From Agarivorans sp. Toyoura001 (lineage in GTDB: Bacteria; Pseudomonadota; Gammaproteobacteria; Enterobacterales; Celerinatantimonadaceae): a stretch of 64,000 nt of DNA. Positions 54,076 through 62,734 of this stretch are shown here, piece after piece. Made by a program: the position numbers and the translations under genes. Position 1 is the first letter of the stretch; every line of letters begins with the position of its first letter. The notes below the pieces were generated by a model, which was not told the DNA's origin, made no database searches, and worked only from the letters and a program-made list of their open reading frames with translations. The stretch is taken from the NCBI RefSeq assembly GCF_005405585.1, contig NZ_BJEQ01000023.1, positions 1-64,000 on the forward strand, written 5' to 3'.

Positions 54076-56172
54076 TTACAATTCAATAGTAACTACTTCA
54101 CCATCTACGCTTAGTTCTAATGTGTTACCCACCAACTTGTGAGAAACGTTTACGCTCTCGCCGCTGTTTTTGTTAGGCACTAACAGCGTAAGAATGTTGT
54201 GTTCTTTCGCGGCTTTAAACTCAACTTCTACATGGCGGTGAACTTCAAGATCTTTAAATTCGTATGGGTCTACCTCACCGAAACCTTCAACGTTTTTCAC
54301 CGATAAGATCTTATCAGCACTTTCATTAATGAATTGAACGTTTAAGTTAGCTTTTTCACCTTGAATAGCAAAAGATTTGTCAGCGGTCTCTGTTGCATAA
54401 GTTGTATGCATTAACCAAGTAAGATCTTTCTCTTCAGTTAGCGTTGCTTTTTCTTGCATGACAAACACTTTGCCCTTAACAAACCAAACCTTACGTTTGT
54501 AAGACTCAATTTCAGGTGTAAAGAACGTGTAAGAAGCGGTCGCGTCGCCTTCAACAAATTTCACATCAGATTCTGTATCGTAATCAGTGATGTTACCACC
54601 CGCTTCGATACAGTATCGGTCTTGGTGCCCTTCAAACTTGGTGTTCTTGTTCTCACCATATTGGCCTTTACCACCAAACAGCGGCAAGTTTTTAGAGAAG
54701 GTATGACGACGCCACTTAGTGTGCATGTCTACCCCAAAACCACCGTAGTAACCGGTTACCGAAGCAAGCGTTTCACCAAAGGCATGTAATGTAAACGCGT
54801 TTTGGTCACCATGTGAGTGACTAATAGAGCCAAACGGAGAACACTTAAATACCATATGAATGTGCTCATCGCGCTCACACATTTTATTGTGGAATGCTGC
54901 CCAACCAGTGATTGGGAATACTTTAAGTAGCGGGTCGTTAGACGGCGCTTTTTCTTCTGGTGCATCCCAAAGGATATTGAAGCGAAGATCGTCATAACCA
55001 AAGTCCCACCAACCAAAGTTGTAGAATTTAGTATGTGCTTCAGTATCACGGCTTTTAAGTTGGTTGTAGTACCACACGTACTCTGGCTTTTGGTTAACAC
55101 CCGCGTAATGCTTAATGTTGTAAGCCAGTTTAAGGCCTGGGTAATCACCAATAGATGATTGGTCACAAAAGCTAGCACGCTTAGAGTGAACAGGCATACA
55201 GTACAGTGGGAAATCGCCAGTGTTTTCGTAGAATGTTTTATTAAACATGTCTACGCCACAGTAGGCTTTTAATAGGTCAAATGCTTCGCCTAAGAAGGCT
55301 GTTTGAGTATTCCAGTAATCTGGACCTTCTGCCCAACCGCCATCTACACCGCCCCATGGTGGGTAATGCACTGCGTAGTACTCTAGAGCATAGGCAATGT
55401 ACTCACCGGCTTTTGGGTGATCGTGATAAAGCGCGATACAGGTAGGAATAATCGCAGAAGAGATTGAACGTACACCGTGGCTGTTTAGTGGGTTGTTCAG
55501 CAGATCAACCGTTACCTTTAGGTGGTGCATAATTTCGTCTAAGCGAACAATCAAGGCATCTTTTACAGTTTCACGCTCTTGGTCGGTAAAGTGACCATTT
55601 AACCAGTCGTAACCCCACGCCATGGCGGCCACAACACGGAATGCTGCTTCATCGTTGTAACCTCGCGACGTAACACCTTCTGGATCGTAGGTGGCCAGCT
55701 TTAAAGTCCATGCCTTGGCTTTTGCAATAAGCTCTTCGTCTTCACTTACGATACCCGCAATAGCGAGATTACGTGTGGCATTAAGCGCCATTTGGCAGTC
55801 AACGTACATTTGGCGCCAGTAAGGTCGCCAAAGAGAGGCTTTACCTACTGTTTCTTCAGGATAGGCTTGAGGCTCGTCAAATGGTGCTGTTTCATAGAAC
55901 TTAACTGTCGAGTTTTTGATGAAATCATCGTACATACAAAATGATGGATCAGCTTTCACCTTGGCTTGAAATTCAGTAAGGTCTTTACCTTGAACAAGAA
56001 GGCGCGGTCGCGCTTCACTCAAGTTATCTAAAAACGATAAATCAAAATCGCGTTTTTGTACTTCGATAGGAAGTAGATCTACCAGGTTGCCAGCTGAAGT
56101 ATCATTTTCTAACTTCATTTTTCTAATGGCATCAAGGGATTTTTGCTTGCTCATACTTGCTCTCTTATTCAA
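54076..56172 (-). CDS. PL15-like exolytic oligoalginate lyase
   Basis: A 698-residue heparinase II/III-like protein that I match to the PL15 family (Atu3025 type), which cleaves unsaturated monosaccharides from alginate oligomers. Shared blocks: WRQMYVDCQMALNATRNLAIAG, NDEAAFRVVAAMAWGYDWL, NSHGVRSISS (active-site His region), YPPWGGVDGGWAEGPDYW (Tyr region) and SPFGSISHSHGDQNAF (His and metal region). No signal peptide, so it acts in the cytoplasm. It is about 80 residues shorter than Atu3025, lacking the N-terminal Ig-like part. It stands alone: no transporter or other alginate gene is adjacent. Confidence 0.85.
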   Translation of the reverse strand: MNKRASMSKQKSLDAIRKMKLENDTSAGNLVDLLPIEVQKRDFDLSFLDNLSEARPRLLVQGKDLTEFQAKVKADPSFCMYDDFIKNSTVKFYETAPFDEPQAYPEETVGKASLWRPYWRQMYVDCQMALNATRNLAIAGIVSEDEELIAKAKAWTLKLATYDPEGVTSRGYNDEAAFRVVAAMAWGYDWLNGHFTDQERETVKDALIVRLDEIMHHLKVTVDLLNNPLNSHGVRSISSAIIPTCIALYHDHPKAGEYIAYALEYYAVHYPPWGGVDGGWAEGPDYWNTQTAFLGEAFDLLKAYCGVDMFNKTFYENTGDFPLYCMPVHSKRASFCDQSSIGDYPGLKLAYNIKHYAGVNQKPEYVWYYNQLKSRDTEAHTKFYNFGWWDFGYDDLRFNILWDAPEEKAPSNDPLLKVFPITGWAAFHNKMCERDEHIHMVFKCSPFGSISHSHGDQNAFTLHAFGETLASVTGYYGGFGVDMHTKWRRHTFSKNLPLFGGKGQYGENKNTKFEGHQDRYCIEAGGNITDYDTESDVKFVEGDATASYTFFTPEIESYKRKVWFVKGKVFVMQEKATLTEEKDLTWLMHTTYATETADKSFAIQGEKANLNVQFINESADKILSVKNVEGFGEVDPYEFKDLEVHRHVEVEFKAAKEHNILTLLVPNKNSGESVNVSHKLVGNTLELSVDGEVVTIEL

Positions 56173-56376
56173 TAAAAAGTGGAGAGGGATTCAATAAAAA
56201 TAATTAATACTATTGTATTATTAATAAGGCAGAGTGTAAAACCTAGCACTTTATTTTTGGTCAAAAACGCGTGATCAATAGCAAATTTTCCACATGAATT
56301 TGTATTTGCTAGGCAAACCACAAAAGAAGCATGGGTGTCCTTCTCTGTTTTGCTCAAATTTTTAGAGAAAAGCGAG

Positions 56377-57072
56377 CTAATCACCAAATAAAATATCTTC
56401 CTGCGTGTCTAGCCACAGTGGAAATTTGAACATTGCCTTTGAGAACAAACGGCTTTGCAAATGGGCATTTAACCAAGCTTGCAAATGGGTATATGGCCCC
56501 TGCAAGTAAAGCTGACGATTCACCTTTGAGAACTGGCGAACAAAAGGTAATAAGGCGTAATCCAATAAGCTGGCTTTCTCCCCCATCAAAAAGGCATGCT
56601 GGCTTAAGCGCCGCTCTAGCGCCTGAACAAAAGGCTCACACTTTAATCTACATGCTTCTAAGTCACCGTGGTGGTAACGTTTAGCGTCTTTGTAGCGCTC
56701 GAGATCGGGTTTAAACTGTTTATCATTTTGTTCAATAACATTAAGCATTTCAGCAAGCGCATCAGGATTAGATGCACACAGTAAATCTTCGGGGTCATTA
56801 CGTTGTAACGCCCATAACATAATGTCTAAGCTCTCATCAATAATCTGTGCTTCCCTAGAATGCTGCTTAGCGCTCTGCTTTCCATCGGCTAAAGGCTCAA
56901 TAACTAGCACTGGTACGGTGGCTTTCGGTGATACTGCCAGCATCTCTGCGGGTTTGTTTTTCATCACAATGGGGCGTAAGTGTATTGTTTGCTGAGCAAG
57001 TAATATTGCCAAGCGCGCACGCATTGCGTAAGGGCAGTTTTGCAGAGAGTACAAAATGGGTAAGGTTTTCAT
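56377..57072 (-). CDS. Glutathione S-transferase family protein
   Basis: A 231-residue protein: thioredoxin-like N-terminal domain (PILYSLQNCPYAMRARLAILLAQ, with the active-site Cys/Pro/Tyr region) and a helical C-terminal domain (LDYALLPFVRQFSKVNRQLY). It resembles the glutaredoxin-like GST group with a cysteine in NCPY. Substrate unknown. Single gene. Confidence 0.82.
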   Translation of the reverse strand: MKTLPILYSLQNCPYAMRARLAILLAQQTIHLRPIVMKNKPAEMLAVSPKATVPVLVIEPLADGKQSAKQHSREAQIIDESLDIMLWALQRNDPEDLLCASNPDALAEMLNVIEQNDKQFKPDLERYKDAKRYHHGDLEACRLKCEPFVQALERRLSQHAFLMGEKASLLDYALLPFVRQFSKVNRQLYLQGPYTHLQAWLNAHLQSRLFSKAMFKFPLWLDTQEDILFGD

Positions 57073-57348
57073 TATGCGTTTAACAATCCTTTGCTTAATG
57101 CGGGCTAATACACTTCATGGCCAATAAGGCTAGCATTTAGTTTAGCTCGGTAAGCAATACAAGTTGACCACTTTATTGAGTGCCCAAGCTTTTGGTACTC
57201 AAACCGAAAGGCAATAGTATGCACTCAGCAAAGATACTTAAGAACATAACTGAAAAGGGTTTTGATGGCTTTAAAAGATTCTACTGGTTGAGGATAAGAA
57301 TTCGCGCGACTAAATTGGGGATGGGAACAATCCATCTATATGTGCCTG

Positions 57349-58209
57349 TTACAAGGAGATGACTAGCGTACCAATGCTAGTTGCAAAACCGCCCACCTTT
57401 ACATCAATTACTCTTGAATGTTCAGATTGAATAGATGCGGTAATAATAGACGCACTTCCCATCGCCCTGCCTTGCTCAAAAACATAATCACTACCCAGCG
57501 CTAAATGCTCTGAAAGATAGCACGCTAAGGCGCCACTAGCGCTGCCTGTAGCAGACTCTTCAGGGATACCAAACAACGGGGCAAAGTTACGACAGCTAGC
57601 TGTAAGTTTATTTTCCAACTTACAAAGTTCAAAAACATGAAAACCTACCAGCTTATTCTGTTCGCAAAAATCAGCGATAAGCGCATCATCAGGTTCAATT
57701 GAATCTAAACACCCTTTAGGTACAGGAATAATCACATCCGCTAGTCCTGTTGAAATAACCTCTATAGGCAACTTAGTGCTTGCTAGTATGCCTCTTTCAA
57801 TACCTATAACATTTGAAATTTCTTGGTATGTAAAACTATCAATTTTTTTAGGTAGTTGCTGGTCCATAACGACCCTACCATCTGGTTCGATAGTCACAGA
57901 CAACAATCCTGCTTTTGTGCGTTGAACATAACAGCCTGCAGCAAGAATACCGTTTTGGTAAAGGGTAAAAAACGCAGCGAGTGTAGCGTGGCCGCAAAAA
58001 TCAACTTCCCCAGTGGTAGTAAAGAAAGAGACTTCGTAATCAGCTTCATCATCACTAGAAACAAAAGCCGTTTCAGAATACCCAACAGCTTGCGCAATGT
58101 TTAGTTTTTGAGCATTCGATAGTTGTTCCGAATTTAGAACAACACCAGCAGGGTTTCCGCCTTTTCCATCTACAGTAAATGAGTTGACTAAGTTAACCTT
58201 GATATTCAC
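57349..58209 (-). CDS. PhzF-family isomerase/epimerase-like protein
   Basis: A 286-residue PhzF-fold protein made of two hot-dog-like halves. The catalytic Glu lies in GYSETAFV (residue about 45), with FFTTTGEVDFCGHATLAAFF and FGIPEESATGSASGALACYL as the other conserved blocks. Relatives are racemases or isomerases of small acids; the family name comes from phenazine synthesis but no phenazine genes are present. Single gene, with a GTTG-less ribosome site near ATG 58209. Confidence 0.87.
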   Translation of the reverse strand: MNIKVNLVNSFTVDGKGGNPAGVVLNSEQLSNAQKLNIAQAVGYSETAFVSSDDEADYEVSFFTTTGEVDFCGHATLAAFFTLYQNGILAAGCYVQRTKAGLLSVTIEPDGRVVMDQQLPKKIDSFTYQEISNVIGIERGILASTKLPIEVISTGLADVIIPVPKGCLDSIEPDDALIADFCEQNKLVGFHVFELCKLENKLTASCRNFAPLFGIPEESATGSASGALACYLSEHLALGSDYVFEQGRAMGSASIITASIQSEHSRVIDVKVGGFATSIGTLVISL

Positions 58210-58328
58210 TAGCGCTCTCTCCCTTTTAAAACACTTAAACTGCAGATTAAAAATTGTTAGCCAAAATCAGCTGCGAAGAAGTAGAAACTAACTGCTTTTG
58301 TCCTGATTGAATTGCTTACTAGCATTCA

Positions 58329-58751
58329 TCAGATTTCTATCTGGCTACGATAATCTAACTCAATATATGAAAAATTTTCCAGATCCCTTAAGGTCTTAAC
58401 CAGCTCTTCCACAATTTCAGAATAACGAGGAGTTTCACCACGGCCAGGGTGAAAATGGGTAATATCAATCACAACGCCTTGGCTGGTATTTCGTCCGCCG
58501 ACTCCAATTCCGAAATTACCTCCATCTGAATAATAAAGAATAACCCCTTCTACTTTTGAATTCGGAGTTGAACGATACAATCCATGTTTTTCAAGAATAG
58601 GCTCAAAAGCTATAGTTAACTTTTGCTTAAGTTCTTCTACCTGATCTTTGGATAATTCTGGAACTAATAAATATTGCCGATGATTATATGTATCCATACA
58701 ACCAGTCAGTCCCAGAATACTTAAGAGTATGAATATATTGATAAATCTCAT
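58329..58751 (-). CDS. Hypothetical lipoprotein
   Basis: A 140-residue lipoprotein: LSILGLTGCMD is a clear lipobox (Cys18). The mature part is a small alpha-beta domain (DQVEELKQKLTIAFEPILEKHG, then GVVIDITHFHPGRGETPRYSE). No family recognised. Single gene. Confidence 0.75.
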   Translation of the reverse strand: MRFINIFILLSILGLTGCMDTYNHRQYLLVPELSKDQVEELKQKLTIAFEPILEKHGLYRSTPNSKVEGVILYYSDGGNFGIGVGGRNTSQGVVIDITHFHPGRGETPRYSEIVEELVKTLRDLENFSYIELDYRSQIEI

Positions 58752-59318
58752 TTATTTCTCTTGAATGCTATAGCTTTGCTTGGTGAAACTTCTGTTGTTG
58801 AGCTGCCCATGTTTCTTTAATGCCGCAATCTACACAAGTAAACCTCGTGTCAGAGTATGAGTCCGGAGGGAAATTATAATCAGTATTACGATTTAGTCCC
58901 CTACTTGTTCAGATCGACAGGGAGGTCAATTCGAACTTGTATTACATTCTTGCGCTCTACCAACGAACTCACCAAGGCGCATAACTGCGTACCGAAAGGC
59001 TCCCTATTGTTTAAACAAGAGAATTTTCTAAGCCCTCTCATTTAGCCAAATCAATGCGATCACTTAAACCTTGTTGATTCAGCGACTTAAAAACCAAAAT
59101 GACAAAAAACTCATGATAGAAAGATGCAGACCTCAAGGAAAAGGAGAGTCGCGAATTCACTGTGAGAAAGCAGCAAAAAGATAAGACTAATACTACCGCA
59201 TAGGCATCTATGTTGAAGGCATGTTTTATTGAGCGGGGCTAGCTTGATAGAAACTGATCAAACTCAAGCCTCAAATTATCGCCCAACTTCGCTTATTTGT
59301 ATGGCCTATAAATAATTG
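58752..59318. other. Intergenic region, 567 bases
   Basis: No convincing gene: the frame at 58857-59045 lacks coding character and a ribosome site. A TTGTTTAAACAA palindrome lies at 59008-59019, the same as one at 45005. Nothing else is recognised. Confidence 0.4.
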
Positions 59319-59348
59319 TTGAAGTTTTAGCCAGTAGTTCTCTATAAT
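59319..59348 (+). promoter_or_regulatory. Sigma-70 promoter of the second ABC-F gene
   Basis: TTGAAG (59319-59324), 18-base spacer, TATAAT (59343-59348). Transcription should begin near 59355, giving a leader of about 250 bases before the ABC-F ATG at 59609. Confidence 0.72.
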
Positions 59349-59354
59349 CCCTCC

Positions 59355-59608
59355 ACCTAATCTAATGGAGCTAACGCCATAATGAAGTACTAACCACCTG
59401 ACATCCAATTTATATCAACCATTTGGACACTCGGGGTTAGTGGGCGTTACTTTCGTCATTTCTTATCTACAAAATTTGAGCATATTGCTGTTTTAGGTCG
59501 CGTTCGATCTTTGTCTTGGCAATCTCACCTAAGTAACGGCTAAGCCATTCTCATTGAATAGAATGGCGCGACCCCTTTTACACGTTTAACGTAAAGGGAG
59601 GCAGAATT
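59355..59608 (+). promoter_or_regulatory. Structured leader of the ABC-F gene, candidate attenuator
   Basis: Three features stand out. A minimal frame ATG-AAG-TAC-TAA (59382-59393) has a GGAG upstream and lies inside a double helix formed by TAACGCC (59372-59378) with GGCGTTA (59443-59449) and ACTAACC (59389-59395) with GGTTAGT (59435-59441). GCCATTCT (59544-59551) pairs with AGAATGGC (59560-59567). The ribosome site AAAGGGAGG of the ABC-F gene can be covered by pairing CCCTTTTAC (59573-59581) with GTAAAGGG (59591-59598). This is the layout of an antibiotic-sensing leader, but no fold was computed. Confidence 0.5.
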
Positions 59609-61183
59609 ATGCCTGTATTATCAACCACCCAATTATCATTTCAGCTCGATAACGGTGAATGGTTATTTAGCGATATAAGCTTTAACTTAGCGCCAGGTTT
59701 AAGCGGTTTAGTGGGCCGCAATGGCGTGGGCAAATCTTTGTTCGTTTCCTTGTTACTTGGCCAGCTTAACGCCACCCAAGGCAGCGTAACCCGCCAAGGT
59801 AACATTGGCTTTTACTCACAATTACCGTCGCATTTATTAGACAGCAATATTCGTATTGATGAATATTTGGGTATTAGCGAAAAACTGGCGGCTTATCATG
59901 CGATTGAGCAAGGCAGCTGTAAACCAGAGCATTTTGATTTACTGGGCGAAGACTGGGAGGTAAAAACTCGTGCTCAGCACACCTTAGAAAAACTAAATAT
60001 TGGTGAAAGCCTTGATGCGTATTGCCACACCTTAAGCGGTGGGCAACTTGCCCTACTCCAACTACATCGCTTATTTGAATCCGACGCCGACATTTTGTTG
60101 CTGGATGAGCCCACTAACCACCTAGATTCAAATGGCAGGTTGTGGTTAATAGAGCAATTAAAGCACTACCAAGGCCAAGCATTAATAGTTAGCCACGACC
60201 GCCAACTGTTAAGGCAAGTGAGCACTATTTATCAGCTCACGCGTTTAGGTTTGCGCTTTTATAGCGGCAACTACGACGAGTATTGGGCTCAATCTTCTGC
60301 GCAAAGTGACGCTTTAGACAAGCAAATTACTCAAGTAAAATCAGAGCAAAAGAAGATAGAACGGCAAGCCCAAGCCAATAAGGAAAAGGCTCAGCAACGG
60401 GAAGCGAAAGGAAACCGAATAAGAAAATCGGGCAGCCAGCCAAAGATTTTACTCGACGCAATGAAAGAACGCGCAGGCCAAAGCCTCTCTGCAACGGCCA
60501 CTATGCAACAAAACCAACGTGAGCGAAGCCAAGATAAACTGCAAGCCTTACAGCAACAAAAAGAACAGCTAAAACCGCAAGCTTTGTATTTGCAACAATC
60601 GGAGCAAACCAAAAAACGTAGCTTGTTAAGCATTAAGCAATGTTGCCTAGTCTTAGGCAACAGCGAACCTGTTACCTTTAGCCTATCGCAAACTGAAAGG
60701 GTCCACTTAAGTGGCGCGAACGGTTGTGGTAAATCCACCTTACTAAAAGCAATAAACGGAGCAGAGACTCAATACAGCGGCCTTATTACGGTGAATACCA
60801 ACACCGTGTATATGGATCAGCATTTTGGTTTGCTCAATCCTTTAACGAGTCTGCTAGATAACTTAACCACACATTGCAGCGGCCTGCATCACAGCACTGC
60901 GCGCACACTCTTAGCAGGTATTGGTTTTAGACGAGACTTAGTACACCGAGAAGTTGCTCTGCTAAGCGGTGGCGAAAAAATGAAACTAGCCATGTTAATG
61001 GTGAGCCACATGGTTAATTCGCCATTGCTGCTGTTAGATGAACCCGATAACCACTTAGACATAGAGTCGAAGCAACTACTGGCAGAGGCATTAAACACTT
61101 ATAAAGGTGCGTTTATTTTAGTGAGTCATGACGAGGATTTTGTGCGAGATATTTCAGCTTGCGAAGAAGTTGTGATGAGCTAA
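59609..61183 (+). CDS. ABC-F family ATPase
   Basis: A 524-residue duplicated-ATPase of the ABC-F group: Walker A GRNGVGKSL and GANGCGKST, signatures LSGGQLALLQL and LSGGEKMKLAML, Walker [12 protein letters not shown] and LLLDEPDNHLD. The region between the domains (about 235-330) is a long charged coiled coil (QAQANKEKAQQREAKGNRIRKS), typical of ABC-F linkers that reach the ribosomal exit-site. It is not one of the housekeeping types Uup, EttA, YheS or YbiT by sequence. Strong AAAGGGAGG ribosome site, probably masked by leader structure. A role in antibiotic protection is an inference. Confidence 0.82.
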   Translation: MPVLSTTQLSFQLDNGEWLFSDISFNLAPGLSGLVGRNGVGKSLFVSLLLGQLNATQGSVTRQGNIGFYSQLPSHLLDSNIRIDEYLGISEKLAAYHAIEQGSCKPEHFDLLGEDWEVKTRAQHTLEKLNIGESLDAYCHTLSGGQLALLQLHRLFESDADILLLDEPTNHLDSNGRLWLIEQLKHYQGQALIVSHDRQLLRQVSTIYQLTRLGLRFYSGNYDEYWAQSSAQSDALDKQITQVKSEQKKIERQAQANKEKAQQREAKGNRIRKSGSQPKILLDAMKERAGQSLSATATMQQNQRERSQDKLQALQQQKEQLKPQALYLQQSEQTKKRSLLSIKQCCLVLGNSEPVTFSLSQTERVHLSGANGCGKSTLLKAINGAETQYSGLITVNTNTVYMDQHFGLLNPLTSLLDNLTTHCSGLHHSTARTLLAGIGFRRDLVHREVALLSGGEKMKLAMLMVSHMVNSPLLLLDEPDNHLDIESKQLLAEALNTYKGAFILVSHDEDFVRDISACEEVVMS

Positions 61184-61206
61184 TTAACACATACAAAAAG
61201 TAAGTA

Positions 61207-61252
61207 AAAAAATACCAAGGCCAAAGGAATACCTTAGGCCTTTGGTATTTCA
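61207..61252. terminator. Bidirectional terminator between ABC-F and rhomboid genes
   Basis: AAATACCAAGGCC and GGCCTTTGGTATTT form a long stem with small bulges around AAAGGAATACCTTA. A run of A and T on both sides suits the convergent genes. Confidence 0.78.
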
Positions 61253-61284
61253 TCTCTCAAAGCTAACGCTTAGTTATTCGGTTT

Positions 61285-61977
61285 TCACTGCACCACGCTC
61301 AACGGTTTTAAGCGGCAATATAAAATTGCCCCTAACGCACCGAGCAGGTGGCCTATATGGTCAACCCCCATATCCAAGGGGTCGTTAGAATCACTGTCAA
61401 ACTCTGAGTAGAAAGCCAGCATTAATGCCATAAACGAGAACAGAAAAATGGCAGACAACCACTCTTTAAGCGTTAACTCCTCTTCATCGGTAAAATAGGC
61501 TGCAGCAAGACCAAAGACACCGCCTGAGATACCACATACAGCAATATTTTCTGAATAGAATAGTATTGACGGTATAGATGCGAAAGCGCCAACTACAAGG
61601 ACAGCAAAATACCTTTTAGCTCCAACTCTGCGCTCATAAGCAGAAGCGAGGCCTAAACCAACCACATTGGCTGCAAGATGGACTAAATTCCCATGAACAA
61701 AGAGATGGGTTATCGGCTGTAATGGCCATTTTAAAAACTGTTCGCCATCATTACTCAAAGCCAATATGTGATACAAATATTCATCTACAGTAATAAAGCC
61801 AAAATTAGTGGTGACTAGAAATACCACCATGATTAAGACTCCCGAACATACCGATGCCCACACACTCTGAAGGTTCTCTTTATAAGTGACAGCACTGGCC
61901 TTCAAACTGCTTGGCGCAGGCTTAATAGAAACTAATAGGCCAACATAAATGGTTACTGTGATAAGGAATAGAATCAT
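61285..61977 (-). CDS. Rhomboid-family intramembrane serine protease
   Basis: A 230-residue protein with six to seven hydrophobic segments. HLFVHGNLVHLAANVVGLG is the loop-1/helix-2 block, CGISGGVFGLAAAY contains catalytic Ser151 and DHIGHLLGALGAI catalytic His207. It is an active-type rhomboid. It overlaps the PH-domain gene by four bases (ATGA), so the pair is co-translated. It is not clearly of the rhombosortase kind that would process the GlyGly-CTERM nuclease; that link is not supported here. Confidence 0.87.
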   Translation of the reverse strand: MILFLITVTIYVGLLVSIKPAPSSLKASAVTYKENLQSVWASVCSGVLIMVVFLVTTNFGFITVDEYLYHILALSNDGEQFLKWPLQPITHLFVHGNLVHLAANVVGLGLASAYERRVGAKRYFAVLVVGAFASIPSILFYSENIAVCGISGGVFGLAAAYFTDEEELTLKEWLSAIFLFSFMALMLAFYSEFDSDSNDPLDMGVDHIGHLLGALGAILYCRLKPLSVVQ

Positions 61978-62384
61978 TGAGCTAATGGTATATTTTTCTC
62001 GATGTGTTGCTGCACATCAGGCAGTAACTTTGCAATCTTTTCTACACCCTTAAGCTGGGCTTTTACCGTTACTTTTCGATTATTTTTAAAGGTAAACTTC
62101 ATTGGTCGTTGAAGCAATCCCTTGCCTATTTTTACGCTTTCAATCTCATCAAATTCGAAAAAGTCATGCTCTTTAAACTTACCTAACATGCTGAGTTTAT
62201 GGAACGAGATACCTTTCTCGGTCACCGCTAAGAAATAGGATTTCATACTTAATACAAAAAGAGGCCCGATCAAGAAAAACAACCAAATATTGGGAGGGCT
62301 AATAGCTTGAAAAAAACCAATAAGCGCATCGCCCTCATTCAGATTATCTTTGATGTATTCTTGAGCCTGTTCTTTATTCATCAC
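61974..62384 (-). CDS. PH-like domain membrane-associated protein
   Basis: A 136-residue protein with one hydrophobic segment (NIWLFFLIGPLFVLSM) and a bacterial PH-like domain (SYFLAVTEKGISFHKLSMLGKFKEHDFFEFDEIESVKIGKG, LQRPMKFTFKNNRKVTVKAQ). Function unknown. Its stop overlaps the rhomboid ATG by four bases, so the two proteins may act together at the membrane. Confidence 0.72.
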   Translation of the reverse strand: MMNKEQAQEYIKDNLNEGDALIGFFQAISPPNIWLFFLIGPLFVLSMKSYFLAVTEKGISFHKLSMLGKFKEHDFFEFDEIESVKIGKGLLQRPMKFTFKNNRKVTVKAQLKGVEKIAKLLPDVQQHIEKNIPLAQ

Positions 62385-62734
62385 TACTCCTTGTTATGCT
62401 ATCTAAATCATTACAAACGCTTATTATAAGCAAGTGCTCTTCTTATAAAGCCAATATTATCAGCAACCTGAAGACATAAAAACAAGAACATCAGTAAATA
62501 GAAAAATAGAAAGATAAATGAATAGATGTAAGGAGTGACAAACAGCTGCATCGCACTTAACCGAAGGTTAATCAATCTAGTGAACACAACTAGCTAAAAC
62601 AGGTTTACCGTTGTTGGTGCAGAAATGTGTTTGCGAAGTAATCTAGCCACTTAAGGGCTAAGCAAAGCTAGATTACTTGCTAACTAACGGGCTTAAGAAT
62701 AGTCGCCAGATAGCTAACGCTTTCAAGCGCCTAC
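62385..62734. other. Intergenic region, 350 bases
   Basis: No gene, terminator or operator recognised; it must contain the promoter of the PH/rhomboid pair. Confidence 0.4.

Noticed and set aside
56169-56387. A 72-codon minus frame between the lyase and GST genes
   Set aside because: It overlaps the GST stop and the lyase start region; composition is that of A+T-rich spacer.
57180-57362. A 60-codon plus frame starting with GTG
   Set aside because: It overlaps the PhzF stop and has no ribosome site.
58857-59045. A 62-codon plus frame in the long gap before the ABC-F gene
   Set aside because: No ribosome site, low-complexity spacer.
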